Shown here in pieces: positions 1-8,991 of a DNA stretch of 64,000 nt. The position numbers and the translations under genes were made by a program. The stretch is taken from contig NZ_APNL01000002.1 in NCBI RefSeq assembly GCF_040361435.1, positions 124,001-188,000 of the forward strand, given 5' to 3'. The DNA comes from Salinisphaera sp002433465 (GTDB lineage: Bacteria; Pseudomonadota; Gammaproteobacteria; Nevskiales; Salinisphaeraceae). Below the pieces are notes generated by a model, which had not been told where the DNA came from, did not search any database, and saw only the letters and a program-made list of their open reading frames with translations. How positions within the stretch are numbered: position 1 is the first letter of the stretch; every line of letters starts with the position of its first letter.

Positions 1-682
1 CGGCCACGTCGAAGCCGCGCTCTTCGAGGAAATCCTTCGCGGTGAGCGGCTCGTAGCCGGGCAGCAGACGGGTCTGGCGGGTGACGTTGCCGTCGCCCAT
101 GGCGTCGGCATAGGCATGAAACAGATTGGTGCCCAGCAGCAGCGCCACGCAGGCAGCCGCCATGCCGTAGCCGAAGCGGCGCTGGCGTGTGGCCGCGACC
201 AGCCGCCAAACGGCCCAGCCCACGCCCCAGAGCGCGACGGCCACGCCCAGGCAAATGAGGGCCACCTGAATCTTCATCGCCAGCGAAAACTCGAAAGTCT
301 CTTCCGAGGCGCCCGAGAAGAATAAAGACACCAGGGCGCCGTTGAGATGAAAACGGTATTGCTGAAATACCTGCGTATCCACCAGCAGCAGGCCGGTCAG
401 CGCCACGCCGATTGCCCAGGCCAGCGGCACGATAACGTGCCGGTACGGTACCAGCAGGGCGAGCAGCATGACCGGCAACAGCCCGATGAGTGCCACCGAC
501 AGAAAATGGGCAAAGAACATCGCCACGCCAAAGCTGCGGGCCGCGCCGCCGGTGGCCAGATCCCCGACGTCGAGGTAGCGCAGGGCCACCAGCGAAAGCA
601 CGAGGGTGTAGGCAATCACAAGCCAGCCGAGCCAGCGCAATAGCGCGCCGCGACCGACGCCGGACGGTACGGGGTTGAGCAT
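1..682 (-). CDS. YejM/PbgA-like inner-membrane protein, N-terminal part (cut by window edge)
   Basis: This is the first 227 residues of a larger protein whose 3' end lies outside the window. It reads as hydrophobic helices followed by stretches that line up with E. coli YejM: 'LLLVDTQVFQQYRFHLN' matches the 'LLIDSEVFTRFHLHLN' region, and 'PLTAKDFLEERGFDV' matches the segment linking the DUF3413 membrane domain to the periplasmic sulfatase-like domain. YejM/PbgA binds LPS and restrains LpxC turnover through LapB. Only the membrane domain is visible here, so the sulfatase-fold half is inferred. The gene is divergent from the DUF47-pit operon. Confidence 0.8.
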   Translation of the reverse strand, partial: MLNPVPSGVGRGALLRWLGWLVIAYTLVLSLVALRYLDVGDLATGGAARSFGVAMFFAHFLSVALIGLLPVMLLALLVPYRHVIVPLAWAIGVALTGLLLVDTQVFQQYRFHLNGALVSLFFSGASEETFEFSLAMKIQVALICLGVAVALWGVGWAVWRLVAATRQRRFGYGMAAACVALLLGTNLFHAYADAMGDGNVTRQTRLLPGYEPLTAKDFLEERGFDVA

Positions 683-851
683 TGGGTTAGAAATTCGTCT
701 GATAGGTACGCTGAAGCATATCGGACACATTTCAGCGCAAACGTTCCCTGCCACGACGTTATAAACCAGCGACATAGGCCGAAAGCGCGTGCCAAGGCAC
801 GTTCGTCGCGGGGTGGGCACCCACCGCTATGATGCGGCAGGTCACCAGCGC

Positions 852-869
852 CGGTCATACGACTGACAT
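852..869 (+). promoter_or_regulatory. Candidate Pho box upstream of DUF47-pit
   Basis: CGGTCAT-ACGA-CTGACAT is two 7-mers with a 4-base spacer (11-bp period). Each 7-mer matches the PhoB half-site CTGTCAT at 6 of 7 positions. It ends 42 bases before the DUF47 start codon. I could not identify a convincing -10 box. Confidence 0.6.
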
Positions 870-911
870 ACTGTGCGCCGAGCATGAACCGCCGACTCAC
901 CCGGAGCCTTC

Positions 912-1598
912 ATGGATCCTACCAAGAACAGCCCCTTTCCAAGCCTGTTCGGCAAGTCGCCCTTCGGCGCCCTGACCGACCATATGCGCCAGGTGGAACA
1001 AGGCGCGTCGCTGCTGCTGGAATTCATCGCGCACAGCCAGGCCGGCGACTGGGACGCAGCCGAGGCGCTGCATCAGCAGATCAACGATTGCGAGCATGCG
1101 GCCGACGATCTCAAGGATCGTATCCGGCTCAACCTGCCCAGCACGCTGTTCTTGCCGATCTCGCGTGCCGACCTGCTGGTACTGGTCGAGGCTCAGGACA
1201 AGATCGTTAACAAGATCAAAGACATATCCGGGCTGATGACGGGCCGGCGTATGCAGTTCCCGGACGCGCTGCAGGCGCCGATTCGTGCCTATCTGGAAAC
1301 CACGCATGCCAGCGTGGCGCAGGCACGCAAGGTGCTCGAGGAGCTCGGCGAGCTGCTGGACTCCGGCTTCGGGCGCAGCGTGGGCGAACTCATCGCCGAC
1401 ATGGTCGCCGAGCTCGGGCGGCTGGAAAACACCTCGGACCAGCAGCAGGTGGCCATACGTCGCCAGCTTCTGCCGCTGGAAAGCGAACTGCCGCCGCTGG
1501 AGATGATGTTCATCTACCGTGTGATCGATGCGATCGGCTCGGTGGCGGATCGCGCCGAGCGCGCCGGCTCGCGCCTGCAGATTCTCGCCACCCGCTAA
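912..1598 (+). CDS. DUF47 (PhoU-like) Pit accessory protein
   Basis: This 228-residue, almost entirely helical protein matches the TIGR00153/DUF47 family, distant PhoU relatives encoded next to Pit phosphate transporters. Family-typical stretches include 'DCEHAADDLKDRIRLNL', 'PISRADLLVLVEAQDKI' (acidic metal-binding helix) and the C-terminal 'RVIDAIGSVADRAERAG'. GGAG lies about 7 bases before the ATG. The pit gene starts 39 bases downstream, so the two form an operon. The role is probably modulation of phosphate flux through Pit. The preceding Pho-box-like site suggests induction under phosphate limitation. Confidence 0.93.
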   Translation: MDPTKNSPFPSLFGKSPFGALTDHMRQVEQGASLLLEFIAHSQAGDWDAAEALHQQINDCEHAADDLKDRIRLNLPSTLFLPISRADLLVLVEAQDKIVNKIKDISGLMTGRRMQFPDALQAPIRAYLETTHASVAQARKVLEELGELLDSGFGRSVGELIADMVAELGRLENTSDQQQVAIRRQLLPLESELPPLEMMFIYRVIDAIGSVADRAERAGSRLQILATR

Positions 1599-1637
1599 AC
1601 ACTTTCGGGCCCGCGCCCTCGTTACAAGGATCGCCCG

Positions 1638-2903
1638 ATGTCGATCATCGCCCAGCACGCCGAGTTGTTCCTCATTCTGGCGTGCGTTTTCGGTTTCTTC
1701 ATGGCGTGGGGCATCGGTGCGAACGATGTGGCCAATGCCATGGGCACGTCGGTCGGATCCGGGGCGATCACCATCACCCAGGCGGTGATCATCGCCGGCA
1801 TTTTCGAGTTTCTCGGCGCCTGGCTGGCCGGCGGCGAAGTCACCCAGACCATCAGCGGCGGACTGATCCGGCCGGAAGTATTTGCCGATACGCCGCAACT
1901 ACTGGTCTACGGCATGCTCGCGGCGCTGCTCGGCGCCGGCTGTTTCCTGTTGCTGACCTCGACCCTGGGCATGCCGGTATCCACCGGCCAGTCGATCGTG
2001 GGCGGCATTCTCGGCTTCGCCCTGGTCTCGGTGGGCACGGAGCCGATCAACTGGGCCGAGATCGGCAAGATCGTGGCCAGCTGGATCGCCTCGCCAATCA
2101 TTGCCGGCACGCTCGCCTTTCTGCTGTTCGAGTCGATACGCCGGCTGGTGCTCAACCACGACAATCCGGCCGAGGGCGCCCGCCGCTATATTCCGTTCTA
2201 CGTGTTTCTGGCCGGGTTCGTGATCTGTCTGGTCACGCTGGTGAAGGGCTTGAGCCATGTGGGCCTGGAACTGTCGACGCCGATGAGCATTCTCGGCGCG
2301 GTCATACTGGGCATTGTCGCGGCAGTGATCAGCCGGCTGTTGCTCAACCGGGTACAGCTTCTCGATACCCATCAGCGCTCCGATCGTTATCGCAACGTGG
2401 AGCGCGTGTTCGGCTTCGCCCAGGTATTTACCGCGGCCACCATGGCGTTCGCGCACGGCTCCAACGACGTGGCCAACGCCGTCGGCCCGGTCGCGGCCAT
2501 CATCAACGTGCTGAACAACCCGGGCCAGATCGGCGGCGAATCGGAGCTGGCCGCCTGGGTTCTGGTGCTCGGCGGCGTGGGTATCGTGTTCGGGCTGGCC
2601 ACCTACGGCCATCGGGTGATTCGCACCATCGGCGCCAAGATCACCTCGCTCACCCCCACCCGCGGCTTTTCGGCGGAGCTGGCCGCGGCCACCACCGTGG
2701 TGCTGGCGACCTGGTTCGGTATTCCGGTGTCCACCACCCAGACGCTGGTGGGCGGCGTGCTCGGCGTGGGCCTGGCCCGCGGCATTCGCGCGCTGGACCT
2801 GAGCGTGCTCGGCCGCGTGTTTCTTGGCTGGTTGCTCACCCTGCCCGGCGCGGCGCTGTTCACCGCGGTGTTCTACTTCATCCTGCGTGCCGTGTTCGGC
2901 TAA
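1638..2903 (+). CDS. pit: Inorganic phosphate transporter, Pit family
   Basis: A 421-residue polytopic protein with the duplicated PHO-4 signature: 'GANDVANAMGTSVGSG' near residue 30 and 'HGSNDVANAVGPVAA' near residue 275. Each repeat carries the conserved Asn-Asp pair and is followed by a 'PVSTTQ/PVSTGQ' re-entrant loop. Pit proteins import metal-phosphate complexes driven by a proton gradient (or Na+ in some marine lineages). AAGGA is placed 7-8 bases before the ATG. It is co-transcribed with the DUF47 gene, the common bacterial arrangement. Confidence 0.95.
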   Translation: MSIIAQHAELFLILACVFGFFMAWGIGANDVANAMGTSVGSGAITITQAVIIAGIFEFLGAWLAGGEVTQTISGGLIRPEVFADTPQLLVYGMLAALLGAGCFLLLTSTLGMPVSTGQSIVGGILGFALVSVGTEPINWAEIGKIVASWIASPIIAGTLAFLLFESIRRLVLNHDNPAEGARRYIPFYVFLAGFVICLVTLVKGLSHVGLELSTPMSILGAVILGIVAAVISRLLLNRVQLLDTHQRSDRYRNVERVFGFAQVFTAATMAFAHGSNDVANAVGPVAAIINVLNNPGQIGGESELAAWVLVLGGVGIVFGLATYGHRVIRTIGAKITSLTPTRGFSAELAAATTVVLATWFGIPVSTTQTLVGGVLGVGLARGIRALDLSVLGRVFLGWLLTLPGAALFTAVFYFILRAVFG

Positions 2904-2953
2904 ACGGCCGTCCCAGCTTCGGGCACTAAACGGGCACTAGCGGTCGGCCCGGG

Positions 2954-3916
2954 TCAGTCCGTGGACAGCGGGCTGACCAGAAATGCGCTCACACGATCGA
3001 AAAGCTGTGGTGCACGGCGTTCCAGCAGCAAAAAGTGGGTGCCACGGCCGATTTCGTCGTACTGCTTATAGGCGCTGCCCAGCCGATCGAAGAGCCCCAG
3101 CGCGTCGTCGCGGATCGCGGTGGCGTCCTGGGTGGCCCGAATCACGAGCGTGGGCACCTCGATATCGCCGGCTTCGTAGCGGGCGCGGCCGTTGAAGGCT
3201 TCCCATAGGTCCACGAGCACGCCGTTGGGGGCACGCACATAATCGGCGGGTTCGTCGCGCAGCATCTGCTCGTACCAGCGATCGAGGACCGCCGGGTCGC
3301 GCCAGCTGTCCGGATCGTCGGCGATGATTTCTGCATCCCAGCGTTCGCGGGCCTGCGCGGCGGTTTCGGTGCGATAGGCGCCCAGGGGGCGCAGGCGGTG
3401 CGGGTTGTCGCGGTCTTCCAGGGCGTTGATGCGGTCGAGCCGCTCACAGCTGTAGACCGGGGCGAACAACACCAGCCGGTTGATCGTACCCGGACCGCTG
3501 GCGGCATACATGCCGGTGGTCATCGTGCCCCAGGACCAGCCCACCAGGTCCACGGTGTCCACGCCGGTCCGTTCGCGAATGGTGGCGATGGCGTCGGCGA
3601 TATCGGCCACCGCGCTTTCCGCGCGGGCAAAGGGCGGGTTGTCTTTTGCGGGTTGGTCGAGCACCGGGCTGCGCGTGGAGGCGCCGTAGCCGCGCACGTC
3701 CAGCGCATAGGCGCTATAGCCGTCGGCCACCGCATGGTCGAGCCAGCTGCTGGTGGGCACGTCGAACATCACGCCGGGATAGGTCGCGCCGTGCACGAAC
3801 AGCACGGCCTTGGCCGGGGCATCGGCAACGGGCGCGTCCGAACGCTTTTCGCGCAGGTGGATACGCTCGTCCGGCGCTTCGGAACTGGCAATGAACAGAT
3901 CTTCGCAGTGTGCCAT
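2954..3916 (-). CDS. Alpha/beta hydrolase
   Basis: A 320-residue alpha/beta hydrolase with no visible signal peptide. The oxyanion-loop HGA is at residues 42-44, the nucleophile elbow GWSWG at 126-130 (Ser128), a candidate catalytic Asp lies in 'RATQDAT' and the His is in 'GRGTHFLLLE'. The nucleophile and His are clear; the substrate is not recognisable. The start ATG overlaps the stop of the upstream yihY-like gene (TGATG), indicating translational coupling. Confidence 0.85.
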   Translation of the reverse strand: MAHCEDLFIASSEAPDERIHLREKRSDAPVADAPAKAVLFVHGATYPGVMFDVPTSSWLDHAVADGYSAYALDVRGYGASTRSPVLDQPAKDNPPFARAESAVADIADAIATIRERTGVDTVDLVGWSWGTMTTGMYAASGPGTINRLVLFAPVYSCERLDRINALEDRDNPHRLRPLGAYRTETAAQARERWDAEIIADDPDSWRDPAVLDRWYEQMLRDEPADYVRAPNGVLVDLWEAFNGRARYEAGDIEVPTLVIRATQDATAIRDDALGLFDRLGSAYKQYDEIGRGTHFLLLERRAPQLFDRVSAFLVSPLSTD

Positions 3917-4950
3917 CAGCCCGGCCCCGGTTTCTTGTCTTCAAAGTCGATATCGTCGGCGCGCTTGGCGATGTTGTCGGCCACGAAGGCGCCGCGTTCG
4001 CCCATCGGTTTGCCGCCGGAGGTGGTGGTGTCGTGCGCGGTCTGGAACTCCAGCTGGGCGTTGAGCTCGCCGCCCATGAGCATGATCAGCACGGTGATAT
4101 ACATCCAGGTGAGCACCACCACCACGGCCCCGAGCGAGCCATAGGTGGCCGAATAGGTGTTGGAAAAGGCCACGTACACCGAAAACGCGAGCGAGCCGAG
4201 TATCCAGAACACGGTCACGATGGCCGCGCCCACGAACACCCAGCGCCATTTGGGCGGGCGACGACTGGGCGCATAGCGATACAGCCCGGCGATGCCGGTC
4301 ATGAGCACCAGCGCGGCGCCGCCCAGGCCCAGCCCCCGGCCGACGGCCACCATCCAGTCGCCAAAACCCAGGGCCGCGAACAGCAGCGGTACGCCGGCCG
4401 CCATGACCGCCACCACGCTCAGGCCGAGCACGATGGCAAAGGTCAACGCCAGCGATACCGCGATCTTGACGAAGAAATTGCGGGTTTCGCGCTCGGCGTA
4501 GACCACGTTCAGCGCGATCATCAGCGCGGTGGTGCCCTTGCGCGCGCTCCACAGCGCCAGGCCCAGGGTGAAGAACGCCGCCAGCCCGAGCGAGGCCTGC
4601 GGCTTGGCGGCGATCTGGGTCATCTGGCCGGTGACGGTGGAAATCACGTCCGGCGGCACCACGTCGTCGAGCTGGTTGAGCTGATCGACCACGCCGGCCG
4701 GATCCAGAAACAGCCCGTAAATGGCCACGAACGCGGCAATGCCCGGAAAGATGGCCAGCAGTCCGTAAAACGATACCCCGGCGGCGATGATCGACAGGTT
4801 GTTGTCGTTGAAGGCGTGATAGACGCGCATCGCGACATCGCGCCAGCCCTTGAAGGGAATAGCCACGGGCGTGGACGCGCGCCGGCCACGGCCGTCGGCG
4901 GGCGGCTGCTCGTTCGACGAAAGCTGCTCGGCATTATGACGGTGCACCAT
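3916..4950 (-). CDS. YihY/virulence factor BrkB family membrane protein
   Basis: 344 residues from the start chosen here. The reading frame extends 34 codons further upstream, but GGGAG lies 5 bases before this ATG and the extension looks non-coding. The body shows the YihY/BrkB pattern: an amphipathic entry 'FNDNNLSIIAAGVSFYGLLAIFPG', about six membrane segments, 'LWSARKGTTALMIALNVVY', and a final helix with 'TYGSLGAVVVVLTWMYITVLIMLMGGELNAQ'. The biochemical role is unsettled in the family. The C-terminal tail is hydrophilic and acidic. It is coupled to the downstream hydrolase by a one-base overlap. Confidence 0.9.
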   Translation of the reverse strand: MVHRHNAEQLSSNEQPPADGRGRRASTPVAIPFKGWRDVAMRVYHAFNDNNLSIIAAGVSFYGLLAIFPGIAAFVAIYGLFLDPAGVVDQLNQLDDVVPPDVISTVTGQMTQIAAKPQASLGLAAFFTLGLALWSARKGTTALMIALNVVYAERETRNFFVKIAVSLALTFAIVLGLSVVAVMAAGVPLLFAALGFGDWMVAVGRGLGLGGAALVLMTGIAGLYRYAPSRRPPKWRWVFVGAAIVTVFWILGSLAFSVYVAFSNTYSATYGSLGAVVVVLTWMYITVLIMLMGGELNAQLEFQTAHDTTTSGGKPMGERGAFVADNIAKRADDIDFEDKKPGPG

Positions 4951-5097
4951 GTTCTCCCTGACCTCGATACCTGCCAAACACGAACGACGCGACCCGGACC
5001 GGCCCTGCGTCGGCATGACAGCGCCGATACACGCGGCGTAGCATCGCGCCATGCCTCGCCCCAGCCGCTACTCTAACCCAACGCTGACGTGGTCACG

Positions 5098-5553
5098 ATG
5101 CGTGAGCGCATGACGCTCAAGCAGTATCTGCTGGTCGCCGCGGCCGCGCTGCTGTTCGCGCTCGGCGTGCTCGGGGTGTTTCTACCGCTGCTGCCCACCA
5201 CGCCGTTCATGCTCGCGGCCGTGGCGCTGGCCTCGCGCGGCTCGCCGCGCTTCGCGGCCTGGATACGCGCCAACCGCTATGCCGGCCCGGCCATCGTCAA
5301 CTGGGAACGCGAAGGCGCGCTTACGCTACGTGCCAAGATCACCGCGCTGGCGATGATCGCCGCCAGCGCGGCTATCGTCTGGTGGCATATCGACTATCGG
5401 CCGCTTGCGATCGGCGTGACCCTGGGCCTGGCCTGCGTGGCCACATTCCTGGCCACGCGCCCCACGCCGCAGCGCCGCCCGCCGGCTAGTCGAAGCGCAG
5501 ACTCTCGAGCATCGTCTGGATCTGGCGGCGATAACGGCCCGGATCGCCGCTGA
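5098..5553 (+). CDS. DUF454 (YbaN-like) small membrane protein
   Basis: About 151 residues. The family hallmark 'GVLGVFLPLLPTTPFMLAA' is near the N-terminus, followed by the charged 'RFAAWIRANRYAGPAIVNWEREGAL' and two further membrane helices, which fits DUF454/YbaN. Function is unknown in the family. A GTG three codons upstream (5089) is an alternative start; neither has a strong ribosome binding site. The 3' end overlaps the convergent gene by 68 bases, and the last 25 residues (low complexity, Ser/Gly/Arg-rich) lie in that overlap. Confidence 0.83.
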   Translation: MRERMTLKQYLLVAAAALLFALGVLGVFLPLLPTTPFMLAAVALASRGSPRFAAWIRANRYAGPAIVNWEREGALTLRAKITALAMIAASAAIVWWHIDYRPLAIGVTLGLACVATFLATRPTPQRRPPASRSADSRASSGSGGDNGPDRR

Positions 5554-6460
5554 CCGTTGCGGTGACCTGGTACTGGCGCTGTTCGCCGACGCGATACAGC
5601 CAGTGCGAAACCGTATCGCCCATTTCGCTCTGCGTGCTGTAGTGCAGCGCCTCGTAATCGCCCACCCGGCGCGTGTCGGCGCTGGGGGCGCCGTCGGCAC
5701 GCACCGCTTCGGCGTATTCGGCCAGGGTCGCGATACCGGCCCGGTGGTCACGCATGACGGTGAGCACGAACCCGTCGCTGATCTCGCTGGCGGCTGCATT
5801 GCCCGGGCCCAACACCTTGAACGACACGCTGTCGTCGCCGTCGCGCGATACCTGCGCCCCCTTGGGCCGTTCGATGGAAAAACCCAGCTCGGGATTGCGA
5901 TAGCGGGCTTCGGCATCGGTTTTTTCGGGGTCGGCCGCTGCGGCCGATACGGGCACGAAGCTCGTCAGAATGGTATCGCTGACCGCCTCGGAGGCGCCGT
6001 CAACCACCATCACGGCCACGCGCTCATCAGCCAGAGCGATCGCCTTGACCGCGCGTTCGGCCCCCGGCTCGTCCTGCACCAGCACCACGCTGCCGTCGGT
6101 GTTGCGGGTTTCGCTGGCCGCGCTTGGATCGTCCAGCGCATTCATGGCCAGCGCCCGTAGCGAACGCCCGCCCAGCGCCGTGGTGGATACACGCAGGCTT
6201 AGCCCTTGCCCCTGCAACACCCGGGTGTCGCTGTTGCCCTGTGCTTCGGCGGGCAGCAGAGCGCGCGGATAATCGAACGCATAGCCCGCGCCGGTATCGC
6301 GATAGTGGGCGAAGTTTTCGGGCGGGGCGGCCCGCTCGGCCGCCGGGCCGGACTGGCCCTGGGCCGCGGCCAGCACCACACCGGCCGTGCACGCCAGCAT
6401 CAGCAGCACGAGCACGGCGATCCGGATGGCAGGGCGGTTGATCTTGCCGTGGTATGGCAT
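5486..6460 (-). CDS. Membrane-anchored periplasmic protein of unknown function
   Basis: From the ATG at 6460 it encodes 324 residues: a hydrophobic N-terminal segment 'IAVLVLLMLACTAGVVLAA', then a soluble, presumably periplasmic part. Two similar segments are visible ('GYAFDYPRALLPAE' near 55 and 'LGFSIERPKGAQVS' near 200), suggesting an internal duplication of a beta-rich domain resembling PsbP/DUF1795 folds; that is only an impression. An in-frame ATG at 6475 is also possible. The frame runs open to 6721, but that extension looks non-coding. The divergent neighbour is the AhpD-like gene. Confidence 0.72.
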   Translation of the reverse strand: MPYHGKINRPAIRIAVLVLLMLACTAGVVLAAAQGQSGPAAERAAPPENFAHYRDTGAGYAFDYPRALLPAEAQGNSDTRVLQGQGLSLRVSTTALGGRSLRALAMNALDDPSAASETRNTDGSVVLVQDEPGAERAVKAIALADERVAVMVVDGASEAVSDTILTSFVPVSAAAADPEKTDAEARYRNPELGFSIERPKGAQVSRDGDDSVSFKVLGPGNAAASEISDGFVLTVMRDHRAGIATLAEYAEAVRADGAPSADTRRVGDYEALHYSTQSEMGDTVSHWLYRVGEQRQYQVTATVSGDPGRYRRQIQTMLESLRFD

Positions 6461-6642
6461 GGCGACGTTTTCCATTCGAAATAATGCTTTATCACCGACA
6501 CCCCGGCGGCGCCAAGGTTTCCCCGCGAACGCGACCTTGGTTGCGTTGACAGCTTCGTCGCGGTGCGCGCAGGGTCGATTGCAGCGGCGCCATAACCAAA
6601 CCAGAACATCGGCACCGCCCATAATCACTATCGGAGGAGCAG

Positions 6643-6948
6643 ATGTACGACCGCAAGAATCTGGAACGCCTCGGCCAGCTCGACCGCGGCGCGCCCCAGG
6701 GCATGGACGCATTCTGGGCATTCGACAAGGCCGCGTTCGCCGAAGGCGCGATCGACGCCAAGACCAAGCAACTCATTGCGCTCGCCGTGGCCATGACCAC
6801 CCAGTGCCCCTATTGCCTGGAACTGCATACCCAGGCAGCACGCGACGCCGGCGCCAGTGACGCCGAACTCAGCGAAACGGCGGTGGTGGCAGCGGCCATC
6901 CGCGCCGGCGGCGCGATCACCCATGCCACGCATATGTTCGATAAGTAG
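6643..6948 (+). CDS. Carboxymuconolactone decarboxylase/AhpD-like protein
   Basis: A compact 101-residue helical protein with the AhpD-type active site CPYC at 55-58 followed by His62 (CxxCxxxH), so it belongs to the thiol-disulfide branch of the CMD family rather than the true decarboxylases. These act as small peroxidases or alkylhydroperoxidase-reductase partners. GGAGGAG lies just upstream of the ATG, a very strong ribosome binding site. No peroxiredoxin gene is adjacent. Confidence 0.9.
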   Translation: MYDRKNLERLGQLDRGAPQGMDAFWAFDKAAFAEGAIDAKTKQLIALAVAMTTQCPYCLELHTQAARDAGASDAELSETAVVAAAIRAGGAITHATHMFDK

Positions 6949-6964
6949 AGACGCGCCTCGAACA

Positions 6965-6999
6965 GGCTCGGCGGCGCCCGACAGGGACGCCGCCGAGCC
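6965..6999 (+). terminator. Strong hairpin without U-tract after the AhpD-like gene
   Basis: A 12-bp perfect stem (GGCTCGGCGGCG pairing with CGCCGCCGAGCC) with an 11-base loop starts 17 bases after the stop codon. No T-run follows, so it is either a weak terminator or an RNA-stabilising stem. The remaining intergenic stretch to 7182 holds a TATACT box (7055-7060) that may serve the ClC gene. Confidence 0.5.
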
Positions 7000-7182
7000 C
7001 CTGCACAAGCCCGACACCAGCCCCGTGAGGCTTCGTCTGGAGGCAGGGTTGCTGTATACTCCACACACCTCAGGACGGCCGCCAAACGGCATGCCCAGCG
7101 AAGCGGGCCACCCAGACCTGCTTCACGCGCGACACCCGTCGCCGCGGCGGCCGACTCGACACCCAGCAAATCAGGGATTGCA

Positions 7183-8991
7183 TTGGCCCGGTCGCGCACT
7201 ATCGAACGTTCCAGCCTCGTACTCAGCCTGCTGGCCGTGTGCGTGGGCGTGGCGGCCGGCTACGGCGCATCGATATTCCGCGACCTGATCGCCGTATTCC
7301 ACAACCTTGCCTTCTTCGGCGAGCTGTCGCGCCTATACGACGCCAACGAACATACCGCGGCCAGTCCGTTCGGCGCCTGGATCATCATCGTGCCCATGCT
7401 CGGCTCGGTGGCGGTGACCTTTCTGGTGCAGAACTTCGCCCCGGAGGCCAAGGGCCACGGCGTGCCGGAAGTCATCGATGCCATCTACTACAAGGGCGGG
7501 GTGATTCGCCCGAGCGTGGCCGGGGTGAAGGCGCTGGCCTCCTCGATCTCCATTGCCACCGGCGGCGCGGTGGGGCGGGAAGGCCCGATCATCCAGATCG
7601 GCTCGGCGCTGGGGTCGAGTATCGGCCAGGTCACGCTGCTACGCGAATGGCAACGCAATACCCTGATCGCGGCCGGTGCCGCGGCCGGCATTGCCGCTAC
7701 CTTCAACGCCCCGCTCGGCGGGCTGCTGTTCGCGATCGAAATCATCCTGCCGGAAACCTCGGGGCGTACGCTCATTCCGGTGGCCCTGGCCACGGGCGCG
7801 GCCTCGTTCGTCGGCCGGGCGCTGTTCGGCAATACCCCGTCCTTCGATATTCCGGCGCTGGCCAATCAGGCACTCGACCTGAACTCGCCGGAACTGTTCG
7901 GCGTGTATGTGGTGTTCGGCATTCTCATGGGACTGGCGGCACTGGTGTTCACGCGCAGCATCTATGTATTCGAGGGGCTGTTCGAGCGCATGCCCGGCAA
8001 CGACTATTCGCGCCACCTGATCGGCATGGGGCTGGTGGGCGTGATGATGTATGCCTTCATGACGCTCACCGGCGAGTACTACGTCGAGGGCGTGGGCTAT
8101 GCCACGATCCAGGATATTCTGGAAAACGCGCTCACCTCGCCCTGGCTGTTGCTGCTGCTGTTCGTCGGCAAGCTGCTGGCCACCTCGCTGACCCTGGGCT
8201 CGGGCGCCTCCGGCGGCGTGTTTTCGCCGGCGCTGTATCTGGGCGCGACGCTCGGCGGCGCGTTTGCCGTGGCCATGCAGCATTTCGCGCCCTGGTTCGA
8301 ACTCGACGTGGCCACCATGGCGGTACTGGGCATGGCCGCGGTAGTAGCCAGCTCTACCGGGGCAGCGCTGACCGCGATCGTGATCATCTTCGAAATGACG
8401 CGCGACTATCACGTGATCATTCCCATGATCATCGTGGTGTCGATTGCCTACTACGTTCGCCAGTTCCTCATGGCGGACACGATCTATACCTTCAAGCTCT
8501 CGCGGCGCAACCACCCGGTGCCGGCCTCGCTGGAAACCAATCTGTTCATGCTGCAGAAGGCCTCGGAGTTCGCCGACCCGCGCGTGATCCGCGTGGGCAA
8601 CAACCGCGGGCTGGCGGAAATCCGCCGTCGCTTCAAACGCTTCGGGCGCCAGGCCCCGAACGTGCTGGTACTCGACGCCGAGCAGAAAATTCAGGCGATC
8701 TTTTCCACCCGCCGCCATTATCGGCTCACCCGACGCGCGAAGATCCGCAGCTGGGCCGACGAGCATATGGAAACCGACTATATCGTCGTCGCCGCCGACG
8801 ACATGGTCTTCGATATCGTCGGCCGGCTGCGCGCGGCGAAGTGCGAAGTGGCGCTGGTCACGCCGGACGGCAAGATGAGCCACCCGCGCGAGGTCGAGGG
8901 CGTGCTCACACTCTCGGACGTGGCGCGCAGCAGCCGTCTGGCCCGCCAGATGGAGCGCCGTCGACCACGCGCCGAAGACGGGTCGCCCTGA
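7183..8991 (+). CDS. ClC-family chloride channel/antiporter with C-terminal CBS-like region
   Basis: A 602-residue ClC protein. The three selectivity loops are present: GHGVP at 91-95, GREGP at 131-135 and 'GSGASGGVFSPAL' near 340. The gating glutamate (Glu133, equivalent to E148 of E. coli ClcA) is kept. The loop-1 serine is replaced by His92, and the internal proton glutamate (E203 of ClcA) is Ile187 in 'FAIEIIL'. After residue ~440 comes a soluble region of about 150 residues resembling a CBS pair. The start is a TTG with AGGG about 8 bases upstream, so the exact start is uncertain. Confidence 0.9.
   Translation: MARSRTIERSSLVLSLLAVCVGVAAGYGASIFRDLIAVFHNLAFFGELSRLYDANEHTAASPFGAWIIIVPMLGSVAVTFLVQNFAPEAKGHGVPEVIDAIYYKGGVIRPSVAGVKALASSISIATGGAVGREGPIIQIGSALGSSIGQVTLLREWQRNTLIAAGAAAGIAATFNAPLGGLLFAIEIILPETSGRTLIPVALATGAASFVGRALFGNTPSFDIPALANQALDLNSPELFGVYVVFGILMGLAALVFTRSIYVFEGLFERMPGNDYSRHLIGMGLVGVMMYAFMTLTGEYYVEGVGYATIQDILENALTSPWLLLLLFVGKLLATSLTLGSGASGGVFSPALYLGATLGGAFAVAMQHFAPWFELDVATMAVLGMAAVVASSTGAALTAIVIIFEMTRDYHVIIPMIIVVSIAYYVRQFLMADTIYTFKLSRRNHPVPASLETNLFMLQKASEFADPRVIRVGNNRGLAEIRRRFKRFGRQAPNVLVLDAEQKIQAIFSTRRHYRLTRRAKIRSWADEHMETDYIVVAADDMVFDIVGRLRAAKCEVALVTPDGKMSHPREVEGVLTLSDVARSSRLARQMERRRPRAEDGSP

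Noticed and set aside
347..643. Plus-strand frames in the first 700 bases
   Set aside because: They are shadows of the partial YejM-like gene, which reads cleanly on the minus strand to the window edge.
7141..7182. Purine-type riboswitch or other leader RNA before the ClC or NCS2 genes
   Set aside because: No conserved riboswitch core could be recognised by eye; only a simple hairpin and -10-like boxes.
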